From Lodderomyces elongisporus (taxonomy: Eukaryota; Ascomycota; Pichiomycetes; Serinales; Debaryomycetaceae), in the NCBI RefSeq assembly GCF_030384665.1, contig NC_083678.1:806001-870000 (forward strand): a DNA stretch of 64,000 bases, in the 5' to 3' direction. A program made the position numbers and the translations under genes. Below, in pieces: positions 49,536 to 59,816 of the stretch (within the stretch, counting starts at the first letter, position 1; each line of letters starts with the position of its first letter). Below the pieces are notes generated by a model. The model ran no database searches and was not told the origin of the DNA. It saw only the letters and a program-made list of their open reading frames with translations.

Positions 49536-51914
49536 ATGCTGCAGTTGACAAAGAATCATAATGAAACAGACAAGACAAACAAGACAGACAAGACAGAGCT
49601 CAATGAACTTCTTCAACAGCTAGATGTCACAATAAAGAATTTGGAGTCAAAACGACTGCACTTGAAAGAGCAGTTGCACCAGGCAAGATTGTCTAATGGT
49701 CATGATAACAAGAAAGACGTTGACACCAATACAGTGGCACGTAAAATCAACGATGCTCGTGATTTGGAGGGGTTGGAAAAATTGATTGAGCAGTTTGATT
49801 CCAAGATTGATCAAGCGTATAGTACCAGGGATAATTTGGCCAAGCTTGGGCAATTGCTGCAACTTGACGAAGTAAAGAGTCAAGACAAGTTGAATGAAGA
49901 GGGTTTGCCTTTTATGGATATCCAAGAGGAAGTTGACGAAGACGGCAATGTGATTAGTGCTAAAGTCAATGAAAAAGTGGTTGACATTCATAAGGATTCA
50001 AATAGACAGGTAAATGATAACGTTAAGGAGAACATAAACAAGAACATAAACAGAAACATAAACAAGAATGTAGAGGAGAGGACTTCAACAAAAGCCGCTA
50101 CCTTAGCTAGTCAATTTTCTAACAACAAGAAGAATGACAGCAATGACTTTGCTTCAGATGACGAGTTACAATTACTTTTACGAGATATGGAGTTGACTTC
50201 GCGTCAACCCAATCACCAGATACTGGATATAGATCAGGATGAGCTTTTGGAGAAGATCGACAAGTTGGCAATCTCTCCGCAAGAAAAGTTTGATTTGAAG
50301 AGAATCTGTCTTGATGCATATAGAAACATTGAGGATGAATCTGATCACTTTAAGAAAGACGCTGCTATAAAATCCACCAGAGAACACGGTACTGTATCTG
50401 GAAGTCTGTATCCTACTCCTGCTATAAGTCGAGAAGATATGCTCGAACTTGAATTAATTGCTGACGACTTTGACCCTCAAGAGGACTACGATGAAGAGGA
50501 GGAAATGGATTATGACTTTGAAGAAGTAGAAGAAGAGGAAGAAGAAGATGAAGAAGATGAAGATGATGACTATGCTGACTCTCTTCTATATGGCCGTGGT
50601 TCTTATAAACCCAACCCCGTGCTTCCTACTGATCCCAAGTTTGCAAATGCCAATAAAATGTTGTGGCAACAAGTTGGTGCCTTGAGAAGCAAGAAGGCAT
50701 TACAGGATAAGACCTTGGATAAGAAGAAGGATGAAGCTGATGGCGAAGCTCTGAAAAAAAATCAAAGGTCTGTACGATTTGCAGAGACCGTGGACGTGAA
50801 GAATGTTGAGAATATTAGCGACGCATTGCGTAACCCGCCACCAGAGCCTCGTAAGCAATCTTTGTTTAAGCAAAGTAGGATCCTGAATATAAAGGATGTT
50901 GAAAGGCAAGCAATTACTAGAAAAGTTGGAGATGTGAATGCTGAAGATGGGCATGTATCAACAATGCAAACATCTGCAACTAAGAGCATATCTCCAGTCA
51001 GTGATATCAAGGAGAATGATGGAGCAAATGAAGTTGGTCAGGAGAGTCCCGTTGTAAACAAGCCAAAATCTAGGTTCAAAGCCATGAAAGAGAAGAACAA
51101 TGATCACAAGGAGCTTGATCAAGAGGGACAAGTGGTAAACGAGTCAAAGTCAAAGTCAAAGTCAAAACCAAAGTCAAGATTTAGAGCTATGAGAGAGGGT
51201 AGCCAGGAAAGTTCTAATAGGTTGAGTACCACCAATATTGGGGCTCCAAGTGCTACTTCTACATCCATTGAACTGTCTGCTGTTAATCAGAAACCATTTG
51301 AGCCTGAAAGCGAGCAGATTAGGGATACTCGATTGGACTATGCCAGTATGAATAATGACTTGGATACGATGGCGAAGGCGTATATATTGGGGATGTATGA
51401 TGACGATATCAGTACAACTGGTCCGGTTGTTGAGCAGTTGGATGATTTTGAAACGCTAAATAAAATGGTTGAGGCTGGCCAGGGAAAAAGAGGAGCACAA
51501 TCAGAGAAGGCGAGGTTTGGCAATGGCAGCGAAAGTTTAGATAATGACACTATAAATGAGATTGGTATGGATTACATTGATGGAGACAATATGGATATTG
51601 ACGAAGAGGGAGATGATGGTAAGATCATGACAGACGATATTGTTGAACATGCATTTGATAGTGATAGTGATAGTGATAGTGATGATGACAATAATGAAGG
51701 TGGAGAGGGTAGCAAGCGGGTTGCAGCAATTGATGCAGACGAAGTCAACCTTGCCGAGGTGCTGCAGAATTACCATCGTTTGAGGCAGAAGCTTATACTG
51801 GAACAGAATGGGTTCAAGCGTGCAGCTGAGAAACGACAGGAATTTGTGCCGGTTGATGAGGATGGGAATGAAGTGAAGATGAGCCGATTCAAAGCTGGTA
51901 GATTAGTACCCTAA
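49536..51914 (+). CDS. BUD27: Unconventional prefoldin protein Bud27/URI (792 aa)
   Basis: Bud27 (URI), a cytoplasmic prefoldin-like factor that helps assemble all three RNA polymerases. Diagnostic parts are LPFMDIQEEVDEDGNVISAKVNE (about 125-147), the acidic stretch at about 313-345, the SALLYGR-like ADSLLYGRG, the repeated SRFKAM/SRFRAM motifs (about 512-550) and the C-terminal FVPVDEDGNEVKMSRFK. Length agrees with the yeast protein (796 aa). The N-terminal prefoldin part is odd: coil 1 (about 20-50) and coil 2 (about 66-110) are separated by only some 20 polar residues, with no recognisable beta hairpins. A KNINRNIN repeat occurs at about 167-178. Confidence 0.85.
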   Translation: MLQLTKNHNETDKTNKTDKTELNELLQQLDVTIKNLESKRLHLKEQLHQARLSNGHDNKKDVDTNTVARKINDARDLEGLEKLIEQFDSKIDQAYSTRDNLAKLGQLLQLDEVKSQDKLNEEGLPFMDIQEEVDEDGNVISAKVNEKVVDIHKDSNRQVNDNVKENINKNINRNINKNVEERTSTKAATLASQFSNNKKNDSNDFASDDELQLLLRDMELTSRQPNHQILDIDQDELLEKIDKLAISPQEKFDLKRICLDAYRNIEDESDHFKKDAAIKSTREHGTVSGSLYPTPAISREDMLELELIADDFDPQEDYDEEEEMDYDFEEVEEEEEEDEEDEDDDYADSLLYGRGSYKPNPVLPTDPKFANANKMLWQQVGALRSKKALQDKTLDKKKDEADGEALKKNQRSVRFAETVDVKNVENISDALRNPPPEPRKQSLFKQSRILNIKDVERQAITRKVGDVNAEDGHVSTMQTSATKSISPVSDIKENDGANEVGQESPVVNKPKSRFKAMKEKNNDHKELDQEGQVVNESKSKSKSKPKSRFRAMREGSQESSNRLSTTNIGAPSATSTSIELSAVNQKPFEPESEQIRDTRLDYASMNNDLDTMAKAYILGMYDDDISTTGPVVEQLDDFETLNKMVEAGQGKRGAQSEKARFGNGSESLDNDTINEIGMDYIDGDNMDIDEEGDDGKIMTDDIVEHAFDSDSDSDSDDDNNEGGEGSKRVAAIDADEVNLAEVLQNYHRLRQKLILEQNGFKRAAEKRQEFVPVDEDGNEVKMSRFKAGRLVP

Positions 51915-52655
51915 TATTCAACAACAACAACAACAACAAGAAGAAGAAGAAGAAGAAAAACAAATAAAAAACAATGTGCATTTCGAGCTAATAAATCCGC
52001 TTAGTGCCGAATGACCAATTTACTTCTTTTGCATTTATAGATACATATGTATATGTATAGGGAAAGAGAGAGATACAAAAAAACAAAAGAAAAGAAAAGA
52101 AAAGAAAAGAAAAGATGGGGTGGGAACATACTGCCTGTAGATATGAGTTATGAGCTATTGAGTTGAGGCCGGAGTTGAAGTCTTTGTCGGAGTCTGTGTC
52201 TTTGTCGGAGTTTGGGTGTGATTAGTAGAATAAAGAAAAATTTCAAGTTGCAGTTGCTAGCACAAAAAAAAAAAAAAAAGAATAGAGAGAGAGAGGAAAA
52301 AAGGAGTGTTTACCCGTGGAAACCTGCATAGCTTCACATCTCTCTGCACACTTTCGCAGCCAGGAAGAAAAACAAAGGCAAAGTAAAGTAAAGTAAAGTA
52401 AAGTAGAGTAAAAACAGAGTAAAATAAACTATAACCAGGACTGAGCAGAAACTTGGAAAATAAAAAATAAAAAATAGAACTAAAAGAGGTGGAATTTCGG
52501 TTTCCAGCATCAATCATGCAGTATTCCATATATTACTTTGTATCATCAAGTTATATATTGTGTTTTGAAATTTGTAAAATTTTTCACAAGGTTTTCACAG
52601 GTGATATACTGCACTCCACGTTTTTATTCATTTTTTTTAATTGCTCAACCCCACA

Positions 52656-52778
52656 ATGGACGTTGATGGTAAGGTTTCTTTTCTATTTTTTTTTTTTAAT
52701 GTTGTAATTATCTTGAATCTGATTGTTCTTTCAGTTTTAGTTTTGTTTTGGAGTAATATAGATTCATCCATTAATTAA
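52656..52778 (+). CDS. Candidate 40-codon membrane microprotein
   Basis: ORF with good initiation context (ACAATGG). It encodes a short polar head (MDVDGKVS), a hydrophobic stretch of about 23 residues able to span a membrane, and a polar tail ending SSIN. It lies alone in a long spacer. The Phe run comes from a T12 tract, so chance is a real possibility. A GTAAGG follows codon 4 and could alternatively be a splice donor, but no matching branch point was seen. Confidence 0.2.
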   Translation: MDVDGKVSFLFFFFNVVIILNLIVLSVLVLFWSNIDSSIN

Positions 52779-53068
52779 ATAAAGAAAATAAACAAATTAG
52801 AAAGAGAAAAGGGTTCCACTGAAGTTTAGAAACATGATTGTGAAAAAGTGTCACTTGGCAAAAATAAAACTTTTCTCTAATCTTTTCTTTTCTTGGTGAT
52901 TCATTCATCAAAGTTGTTTTCGGAATCTATGGAGCAATAGGATACAAAACGAAAAAATAAAAAAACTTGAATAACAAGAACAAGAACAAGAACAAGCTCA
53001 GAAACAGATGTTTACTTACTTATTTATTCACTTTAGTTTTTGTAACTACGTGGAGTTTGGGGCCGCAA

Positions 53069-53115
<47 letters not shown>

Positions 53116-54700
53116 CTGAAGAAGATCAGGGAAGTCTGCTAGTGATGGGGAACAGTTGACTAAAACACCTTGACCAAAATTTCTTGTATCACTCTATTTG
53201 TGTATATATATATATATATATTTATATCTATATATAGATATGTGCTTGTGTGTGTATGTGTGTGTTCTTAAGCCTCAGGCTTTATAAACCGTTGTTGATG
53301 TGAATTGTTAGTTGCTTAATAAGGTAAAGCTTAGTGTAAGGAACAGTTGTTAAACAAAATATTAAACAAATGTTAAACATATGGTCTACCGTTGTATAAT
53401 CGCTTGATTTTAACAGCTTTCTCTGTTCTGGGTCTCCATCACTCACTTAGTTTCCCCTCCTTTAGCATCTCACTATTATTGTTACTACTATTACTATTAC
53501 AATTACAATTTATATTTATTTTATTTTATTTATTTTATTTTTTGTTGAGCAAAAAAAATAAAATTTAATTATTTATTTATTTTCTTTATTTTCTTCTATT
53601 TGCATTCGCTGCAATAGTTATCGCTTGCTTTTGCATCGTTTTTTCTCTGTTGTACAAACCAACCAACCAGCAGAAAAAAAATAAGCCCTGTAACCCATGT
53701 TTTTTATTTAATTTTTGAGGAGGGGGGGAGGGTGTTATTGAGATAAAGTTTTCTGATCAAAGATCAAAGAGTAATTGAGTAATGGTACTATTATGTACAA
53801 AAGAATTGATTATATTACCAACAAATACTAATAATAATAATAAGGTATTGAAACTGAAATTGGAGGGTACCAAAGGGCAAGATGATCATCAAATTAACTT
53901 TAGAATTGGATGATGGGTGCGTTGGTGCGTGGGGGGTGGGAGGTGGCGGGAAGAGAGAGAGGGTGTGTCGGAAACTAAGGCAAGATATGGAGAACTCCGG
54001 GTATTGGTCGGAGAATATGCACTTTAGAACTGTGTGCTAATTATATAATACATTGCAATGCTACCATATTACTACAAACACAAACACCTTACACCTTACA
54101 CCTTACACTTGTACATGTATTCTGCTTTTGTGCAAAGTTTTGCAGAATTGCAAAAGACTAAAATTTTACAAGAACCGACGAATAAGAAAAGAGCAAAAAG
54201 CACCAGAGGAATCAGAGACAGCAACAGCTGTTGTACTTTTCCTCTATTACAATTAAAAAGAAAGAAAGAAAAAAAATTTAAAATGTGGAGAGGTTGCATG
54301 ACTTTTTCTGCCGGTGTCACTGTTCCAGAGCCAATGAATATCCTGCCACCCAGCTTCAACTCTGTGCCGAGAATAGGATATTTCTTATGCAACACCTGTT
54401 TCTTCCTACACATTTTCTCTAACCACAACAGAGCTCAAAAAAAAAAAGGAGAAATCAGGTGTGAAATATCAACTGATGGTTGCAGAGGGTCCAAAAAAGA
54501 AAAAAAGAAGAAAAAGGGATAAAAAGAAAAGAAAAATATCTCTAGTGTTGTTAGTTGACTGGGGGGTAAGGGTAGTAGTACTAGTAGTAGTTTTGGTCAA
54601 AATAATATCCTACGAAGAAGATGAAAAAAAAATAAAAAAATAACATATTTCTTCTTGTCTCTTTCTTCAGTTCTGTTCATTCACAATCTCCTGAACCTCT

Positions 54701-54720
54701 CCCCCCCCCCCCCCCCCCCC
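54701..54720. repeat. Poly-C (20)
   Basis: Uninterrupted C20 in the long spacer upstream of ACH1. Confidence 0.95.
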
Positions 54721-56038
54721 GCCCACCGGAGCTAAAGACAAAATACAGATTTCCAAGTGTCAATTGTAGTCTATTGTTTGATCATTTTTTGTTTTTGTCC
54801 AACTTTTGTTCCTCCAAACAAAAACCTATATATATATATACAGGAGTATTGAAAAAGACAAAGGAAATTGATTTAATGAAACAGAACCAAACAGAACAAA
54901 AAAAAAGTGTTTTCTTTCTTTGTAATTTTTTTCATAAATGGTATTGGTTGTTGTTGGTTCTGTTCAGTGTTGAGAAAACTCCGACGGTTTCCTAATTCAA
55001 TGCACAATGGGTTACTTCTGCAGTAGGGAAACCACCCCCACCATAGACGTCTATAACTATAGCTAAAGTCAAGCAAAATATACCTACTACGTGTCTGTTA
55101 CTGCTATTGCTACTGTAACTGTTACTAAAACTGTAAAGGCCAGAAAGACTCTACAAACTCAAGTATTGGATAACCTTTACTATTTGGCAAATCAGCACTC
55201 ATCATTATCTTTCTGCAATAAAGTATATCTGATTCGTATTAAGAAAATTAAATTGAATTAAAAAATAATATAAAAAAAATAAAAAAAATATAATATAATT
55301 TAAAAAAAGATTTGGTGGGTAAACAAAAAAAAAATACAACAAAAAACAAAAAAACAAAAAAACAAAAGTGTCTCTGTCTCTGTGTGTGTGTGCGTATATA
55401 CAGTACTCGCACATTTGGCCAGACAAAAATAAAAAATATAAAAAATAAAAATAAAAAATACACATACACATACACATACACAAACTGTTGTGCAAAACAC
55501 CCAATTAGCCAACCAATCCTCCATTTTTCAATTTTTTTTTTTATTCCAACTATTTTTTAATATTGCATTGTAAAAACTCCCCCGTCAAATCTGTTTATAT
55601 ATATATAAGTATATATAAGTATATATATATCAGCAGATCTCCACATATTTCGTTGTTTTCTTTTTTCCTCCTTCTTTTTCCATTTCAAATTCAACTTCAA
55701 CTTCAACTTTGATCTCTGGTATTTCTCATCTACTCTTTTTTTATTTTTATTTTTTTTTTCCTTCTTCTACTCCTCATAGAAACTCACTATTTAAATAAAC
55801 GCCAGCAAAGTTCCACATCCCATCTATTCATTTCCTTTGACTTTGGCTACACAATATACTAAAAGCTGAAGAAAACTATACAAAAGACTAGGATTTTGAT
55901 CAACACTACATATATACATATATATATATATATACTCCAATTGCATTAAACTTCCTTTACCTTTAACTCCACCACTACTACTATTACTACTATTCACAAA
56001 TTAAATCCAAAAAAAAAAACACTCTTAATTCCATCACA

Positions 56039-57613
56039 ATGTCCGCAATCTTGAAACAAAGAGTAAGATATGCTCCATACTTGAAGAAATTGAGAACTGG
56101 CGAACAGTGTATCGACTTGTTCAAGAATGGTCAATACCTCGGCTGGTCCGGTTTCACTGGTGTTGGTGCTCCAAAAGTCATTCCAACTGCCTTGGTGGAT
56201 CACGTTGAGAAAAACAACTTGCAAGGTAAACTCGCATTCAACTTGTTTGTTGGTGCCAGTGCCGGCCCCGAGGAATCCAGATGGGCCAACAACAATATGA
56301 TTTTGTCCAGATCACCACATCAGGTTGGTAAACCAATTGCCGCAGCCATCAATGATGGAAGAACCCAATTCTTTGACAAGCACTTGTCCATGTTCCCACA
56401 AGACTTGACCTACGGCTACTACACCAGATTCAAGGAAAACGGCTCCAACTTGGACTACACCATTATCGAGGCCACCGCAATCTTGGAAGACGGTTCCATT
56501 ATCCCTGGTCCAGCTGTTGGTGCATCGCCAGAAATGTTGTCCGTCTCTGACAAGATTATCATTGAGGTTAACACCAAGACACCTTCATTCGAAGGTATCC
56601 ACGACATTGACATGCCAGTCAACCCTCCACACAGACAACCATACCCACACACCTCGGCAGACTACAGAGTTGGCCAGATCTCCATCCCAGTTGACCCCGA
56701 AAAGGTTGTTGCCATTGTCGAAAGTACCACTGGAGACGTTGTGCCACCAAACACTGCAAGTGACGAACAATCCAAGGCCATTGCCAACCACTTGATTGAA
56801 TTCTTGGAACACGAGGTGAAATTGGGAAGATTGCCAGCCAATTTGCACCCATTGCAATCCGGTATCGGAAACATTGCCAATGCCGTTGTTGAAGGCTTGG
56901 CCTCTTCAAACTTTAAAAACTTGAATGTCTGGACCGAGGTCTTGCAAGACTCCTTTTTGGACTTTTTCGAGAGTGGATCGTTGGATTTTGCTACTGCTAC
57001 CTCAATCAGATTAACCGAAGAAGGTTTCAAGAAGTTTTACGCCAACTGGGACACCTACTCAAAGAAGTTGTGTCTTAGATCACAAGTTGTCTCCAACTCA
57101 CCCGAGATTATCAGAAGATTGGGTGTTATCGCAATGAATACCCCCGTTGAAGTTGACATTTACGGCCACGCAAACTCCACCAACGTTATGGGTTCAAGAA
57201 TGTTGAATGGTTTGGGTGGTTCCGCCGATTTCTTGAGAAATGCTAAATTGTCCATCATGCACACCCCATCAGCCAGACCATCTAAAATAGACCCAACCGG
57301 TGTCTCTTGTATAGTGCCAATGGCTCCACACGTGGACCAAACAGAGCACGACTTGGATGTTGTTGTTACCGAACAAGGATTGGCCGACTTGAGAGGCTTG
57401 TCACCAAAGGTTAGAGCCGAAGTTATTATCGACAAGTGTGCTCACCCAGACTACAAGCCACAATTGCAAGATTACTTGGAAAGAGCCATCTTTTACTGTA
57501 CAAAGAAGAAGACCTTGCACGAACCACAGATTTTGAAGGATGTGTTTAAGATGCACTTGAACTTCCAAGAAAATGGAACCATGAAGTTGGACTCTTGGGA
57601 TGTAAAGTTCTAG
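56039..57613 (+). CDS. ACH1: Acetyl-CoA hydrolase / CoA transferase (524 aa)
   Basis: Ach1, a mitochondrial enzyme that moves CoA between succinyl-CoA or acetyl-CoA and acetate or propionate, protecting mitochondria from acetate and supporting growth on C2 and C3 compounds. The family landmarks are [23 protein letters not shown] near 38-60, [10 protein letters not shown], an N-terminal CoA-transferase half, then [16 protein letters not shown] (about 274-289), [27 protein letters not shown] and [15 protein letters not shown] near the C terminus. Length is that of the yeast protein (526 aa). Codon use is extremely biased (TTG for Leu, CCA for Pro, AGA for Arg), the mark of a very highly expressed gene, in contrast to its neighbours. 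Confidence 0.96.
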   Translation: MSAILKQRVRYAPYLKKLRTGEQCIDLFKNGQYLGWSGFTGVGAPKVIPTALVDHVEKNNLQGKLAFNLFVGASAGPEESRWANNNMILSRSPHQVGKPIAAAINDGRTQFFDKHLSMFPQDLTYGYYTRFKENGSNLDYTIIEATAILEDGSIIPGPAVGASPEMLSVSDKIIIEVNTKTPSFEGIHDIDMPVNPPHRQPYPHTSADYRVGQISIPVDPEKVVAIVESTTGDVVPPNTASDEQSKAIANHLIEFLEHEVKLGRLPANLHPLQSGIGNIANAVVEGLASSNFKNLNVWTEVLQDSFLDFFESGSLDFATATSIRLTEEGFKKFYANWDTYSKKLCLRSQVVSNSPEIIRRLGVIAMNTPVEVDIYGHANSTNVMGSRMLNGLGGSADFLRNAKLSIMHTPSARPSKIDPTGVSCIVPMAPHVDQTEHDLDVVVTEQGLADLRGLSPKVRAEVIIDKCAHPDYKPQLQDYLERAIFYCTKKKTLHEPQILKDVFKMHLNFQENGTMKLDSWDVKF

Positions 57614-58326
57614 TTGCTAAAAAAAAGAAAGTACAAAAAAAAAAAAAATGAAAAAAAATTAAAAAAATAAGAATAAAATTTGTGAAACCTGCATCACTTG
57701 TCTTCAACCCACCTCACTTGCTATATAGATTAATCTTTTATTTATTCCAGATATATCCAATTTGTTTTTTTTTTTTTACATAATCTTGCTGTAGAACACG
57801 AGACGCCTCTTCCTTTTATATATGTGTATATATATATATTTATATATAAAGTATGACAAGTACAATATTGACGGATCATTTGTAAAATCACACCTCTATA
57901 TATCACTCCATGCAGTTACAGAAGCCTCATGCGTTTCATCAATCCTCGATTTTTATGTAATAACAGCCATTACTAGTCTTAACATCATGAGGGTGTTGGT
58001 GTATGCAAAAAGGAAAAGATGAAAAATAGAACAAAAAAGTGCAAAAAAGTGCAAAAAAGAAGATGGTACTTTCTTGCCTTCCCCCTCCTCTCATCCCCCA
58101 CGAACAAAAAACACAAATTACGCGCCTAATATATCCTACACTTGTAACAGTAAAAAACAAAAAAACAAAAAAACAAAAAAACAAAAAAACAAAACAGGAA
58201 AAAAAAAAAGAAAGGAATTCAATTTCCACACATACATTTACATAAATTCACCTAGATGGTGAAGTCCGAGACTTGCAGTGCAAATTGACTGAAGCAAATA
58301 TCAAATAAGAAACGAGATCCCATAAA
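57614..58326. other. ACH1 3' region and next promoter
   Basis: A-rich 3' region directly after the stop, TA repeats (57,815-57,850) and an (AAAAAC)n run at 58,152-58,195. No gene seen. Confidence 0.6.
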
Positions 58327-59694
58327 ATGATACTAGAAGAGGAAGAATTTGATGATACCATTGACTATGAGTCGCCAGAAAAAAAAGTTACTAACGTGCT
58401 GAGGAGAACCCTTAATGGTAAACCAGTAACTTTTTCAAAATTTCGAGCAAACCCAGAACGCACGGATGAACACTTGCCATCAAAGAATGCTGAATTTCGT
58501 GACAACTCTGCTCGAGGGTCTATTTATGATAGTCCGCGACGAGTAAATGATAATCGCGGGAGCAGCGTGCTACTATTGGAGAAATCGCCGCCTAATCTAA
58601 AGTTTAACAAAGCAATGGATTCAAGATCATCGTCAAAGATGAAACCTCTGCAAATTACCATCGACAAACAAAACACAGATGAAAACATAAATGAAAGCTT
58701 TAATAAAAACATCCAGGAAGCATCTCCAAAACTAACAAAAAATGGGAGTGCATCAGACGATGGACAGCTTGTAACTTATCCCGAAGAAAGGCTGGGGACT
58801 GACTCAGCAATACGAAAGGATCTAATTACACTTAATGCAGATGATTCCTTAGCAAACAAAAATCGTCGAGATAAAGATAAAGAAGAAGAAGATTTATTTT
58901 CAAAAAACAGAGATTCGAGATCGCCCTCGCTCCATCGAATAGGAGATGGATTGAACTCATCTTTCGAGGACGAGTCACCAACTCGCTTATCTGCCTCAAG
59001 ATCAAAGAGATCTCTTCTAGATCGAATAGATAGTACAATTGAACAGCTCAATTACAGTAATAACAACACGAGGGATCAAGAAGAGTTTGCCAATCTTGAA
59101 AAATTGCTGCCGGAGGCCGAGGCAGAGGCAGAGACCGAGACCGAGACCAGGATCGTAACCGAGAAGGAGAATTTCCATATTGAAGCAGACCCAATAGTTG
59201 AAGCAGAAAGCCAACCTAAGCTGTTATTGGATGGCGAAGAATTAGAGTGGACGCCGCATCGTGATCACCACATGCATCACCCGAAACAACCTCGACAACA
59301 ACTGCGACAACAACTGTCGCAGATACTGCTGATTATACATAATGAACTTGATCCTAGTACATCTATTCATCACGATTCATTGGCCAAATCAACACCGCTT
59401 AGACTGGGACCTGAAACTACCCTCGAACGTACGCTTGCAACGGGAAAAGATGAAGCTCAACGTGATTTGCTTAAAGACCTGTTGTATTGGACAACTCTGC
59501 AATGGATGAAGCTTGAGAAAGTTGTTCGCCTGCGGCTGATTCAACGCGATGAAGCAATCAACAGCGAGCTTCTATTGAAAGAATTGCGTTGCAAGAATAA
59601 ATCTGAATTGAAGAGCCGCTACGATTTCTTGCAACACTACTTAAAGCATCATACGCAAAGATCACGATTCAAGAAAGAGCGAAGCGCTCGATAA
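58327..59694 (+). CDS. Unrecognised disordered protein with a helical C terminus (455 aa)
   Basis: Full-length ORF with mixed codon use, likely real. Residues 1 to about 330 are polar and acidic, apparently disordered, with several Ser-Pro and Arg-Ser-Pro sites (YESPEKK, YDSPRR, ASPKL, RSPSLHR, DESPTRLSASRSKRS), which suits a cyclin-dependent kinase target. An Ala-Glu/Thr-Glu codon repeat lies at about 263-275 and a poly-His/Gln stretch at about 315-330. The last 80 residues (from about 375) form a charged, Leu-rich helical segment containing DLLYWTTLQWMKLEK and ending in a basic tail. The layout resembles cytoskeletal or spindle-pole linker proteins, but I do not recognise a family. It converges with ESF2. 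Confidence 0.75.
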   Translation: MILEEEEFDDTIDYESPEKKVTNVLRRTLNGKPVTFSKFRANPERTDEHLPSKNAEFRDNSARGSIYDSPRRVNDNRGSSVLLLEKSPPNLKFNKAMDSRSSSKMKPLQITIDKQNTDENINESFNKNIQEASPKLTKNGSASDDGQLVTYPEERLGTDSAIRKDLITLNADDSLANKNRRDKDKEEEDLFSKNRDSRSPSLHRIGDGLNSSFEDESPTRLSASRSKRSLLDRIDSTIEQLNYSNNNTRDQEEFANLEKLLPEAEAEAETETETRIVTEKENFHIEADPIVEAESQPKLLLDGEELEWTPHRDHHMHHPKQPRQQLRQQLSQILLIIHNELDPSTSIHHDSLAKSTPLRLGPETTLERTLATGKDEAQRDLLKDLLYWTTLQWMKLEKVVRLRLIQRDEAINSELLLKELRCKNKSELKSRYDFLQHYLKHHTQRSRFKKERSAR

Positions 59695-59728
59695 CTGAAA
59701 GTAGAACAAAGAATAGAAGCAGAAGAAG

Positions 59729-59760
<32 letters not shown>

Positions 59761-59816
59761 GAAGAAGAAATAAAAAGATAAAGAGAACAAACAAGTTAAA
59801 ATGCATACTGCAAACC
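59695..59816. repeat. (AGA)n tract between convergent genes
   Basis: GAA/AGA trinucleotide run at about 59,720-59,768 in the 122-base gap between the disordered-protein gene and ESF2. Confidence 0.8.

Larger units (their letters stand above)
51915..56038. promoter_or_regulatory. Long (4.1 kb) intergenic region upstream of ACH1
   Basis: No convincing gene apart from a 40-codon candidate at 52,656. Contents: (CAA)n(GAA)n at 51,919-51,955, (AAAAG)n at 52,085-52,116, (GTAAA)n at 52,383-52,405, (GA)n at 53,083-53,103, TA repeats at 53,202-53,235 and 55,905-55,935, C20 at 54,701-54,720, and A- and T-rich runs. Such a long 5' region would suit a strongly regulated gene; ACH1 is the only gene reading out of it on the right. 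Confidence 0.6.

Noticed and set aside
54058..54522. 154-codon ORF in the ACH1 upstream region
   Set aside because: Ends in a Lys run from A-rich DNA and has no recognisable protein features; the overlapping minus-strand ORF is no better.
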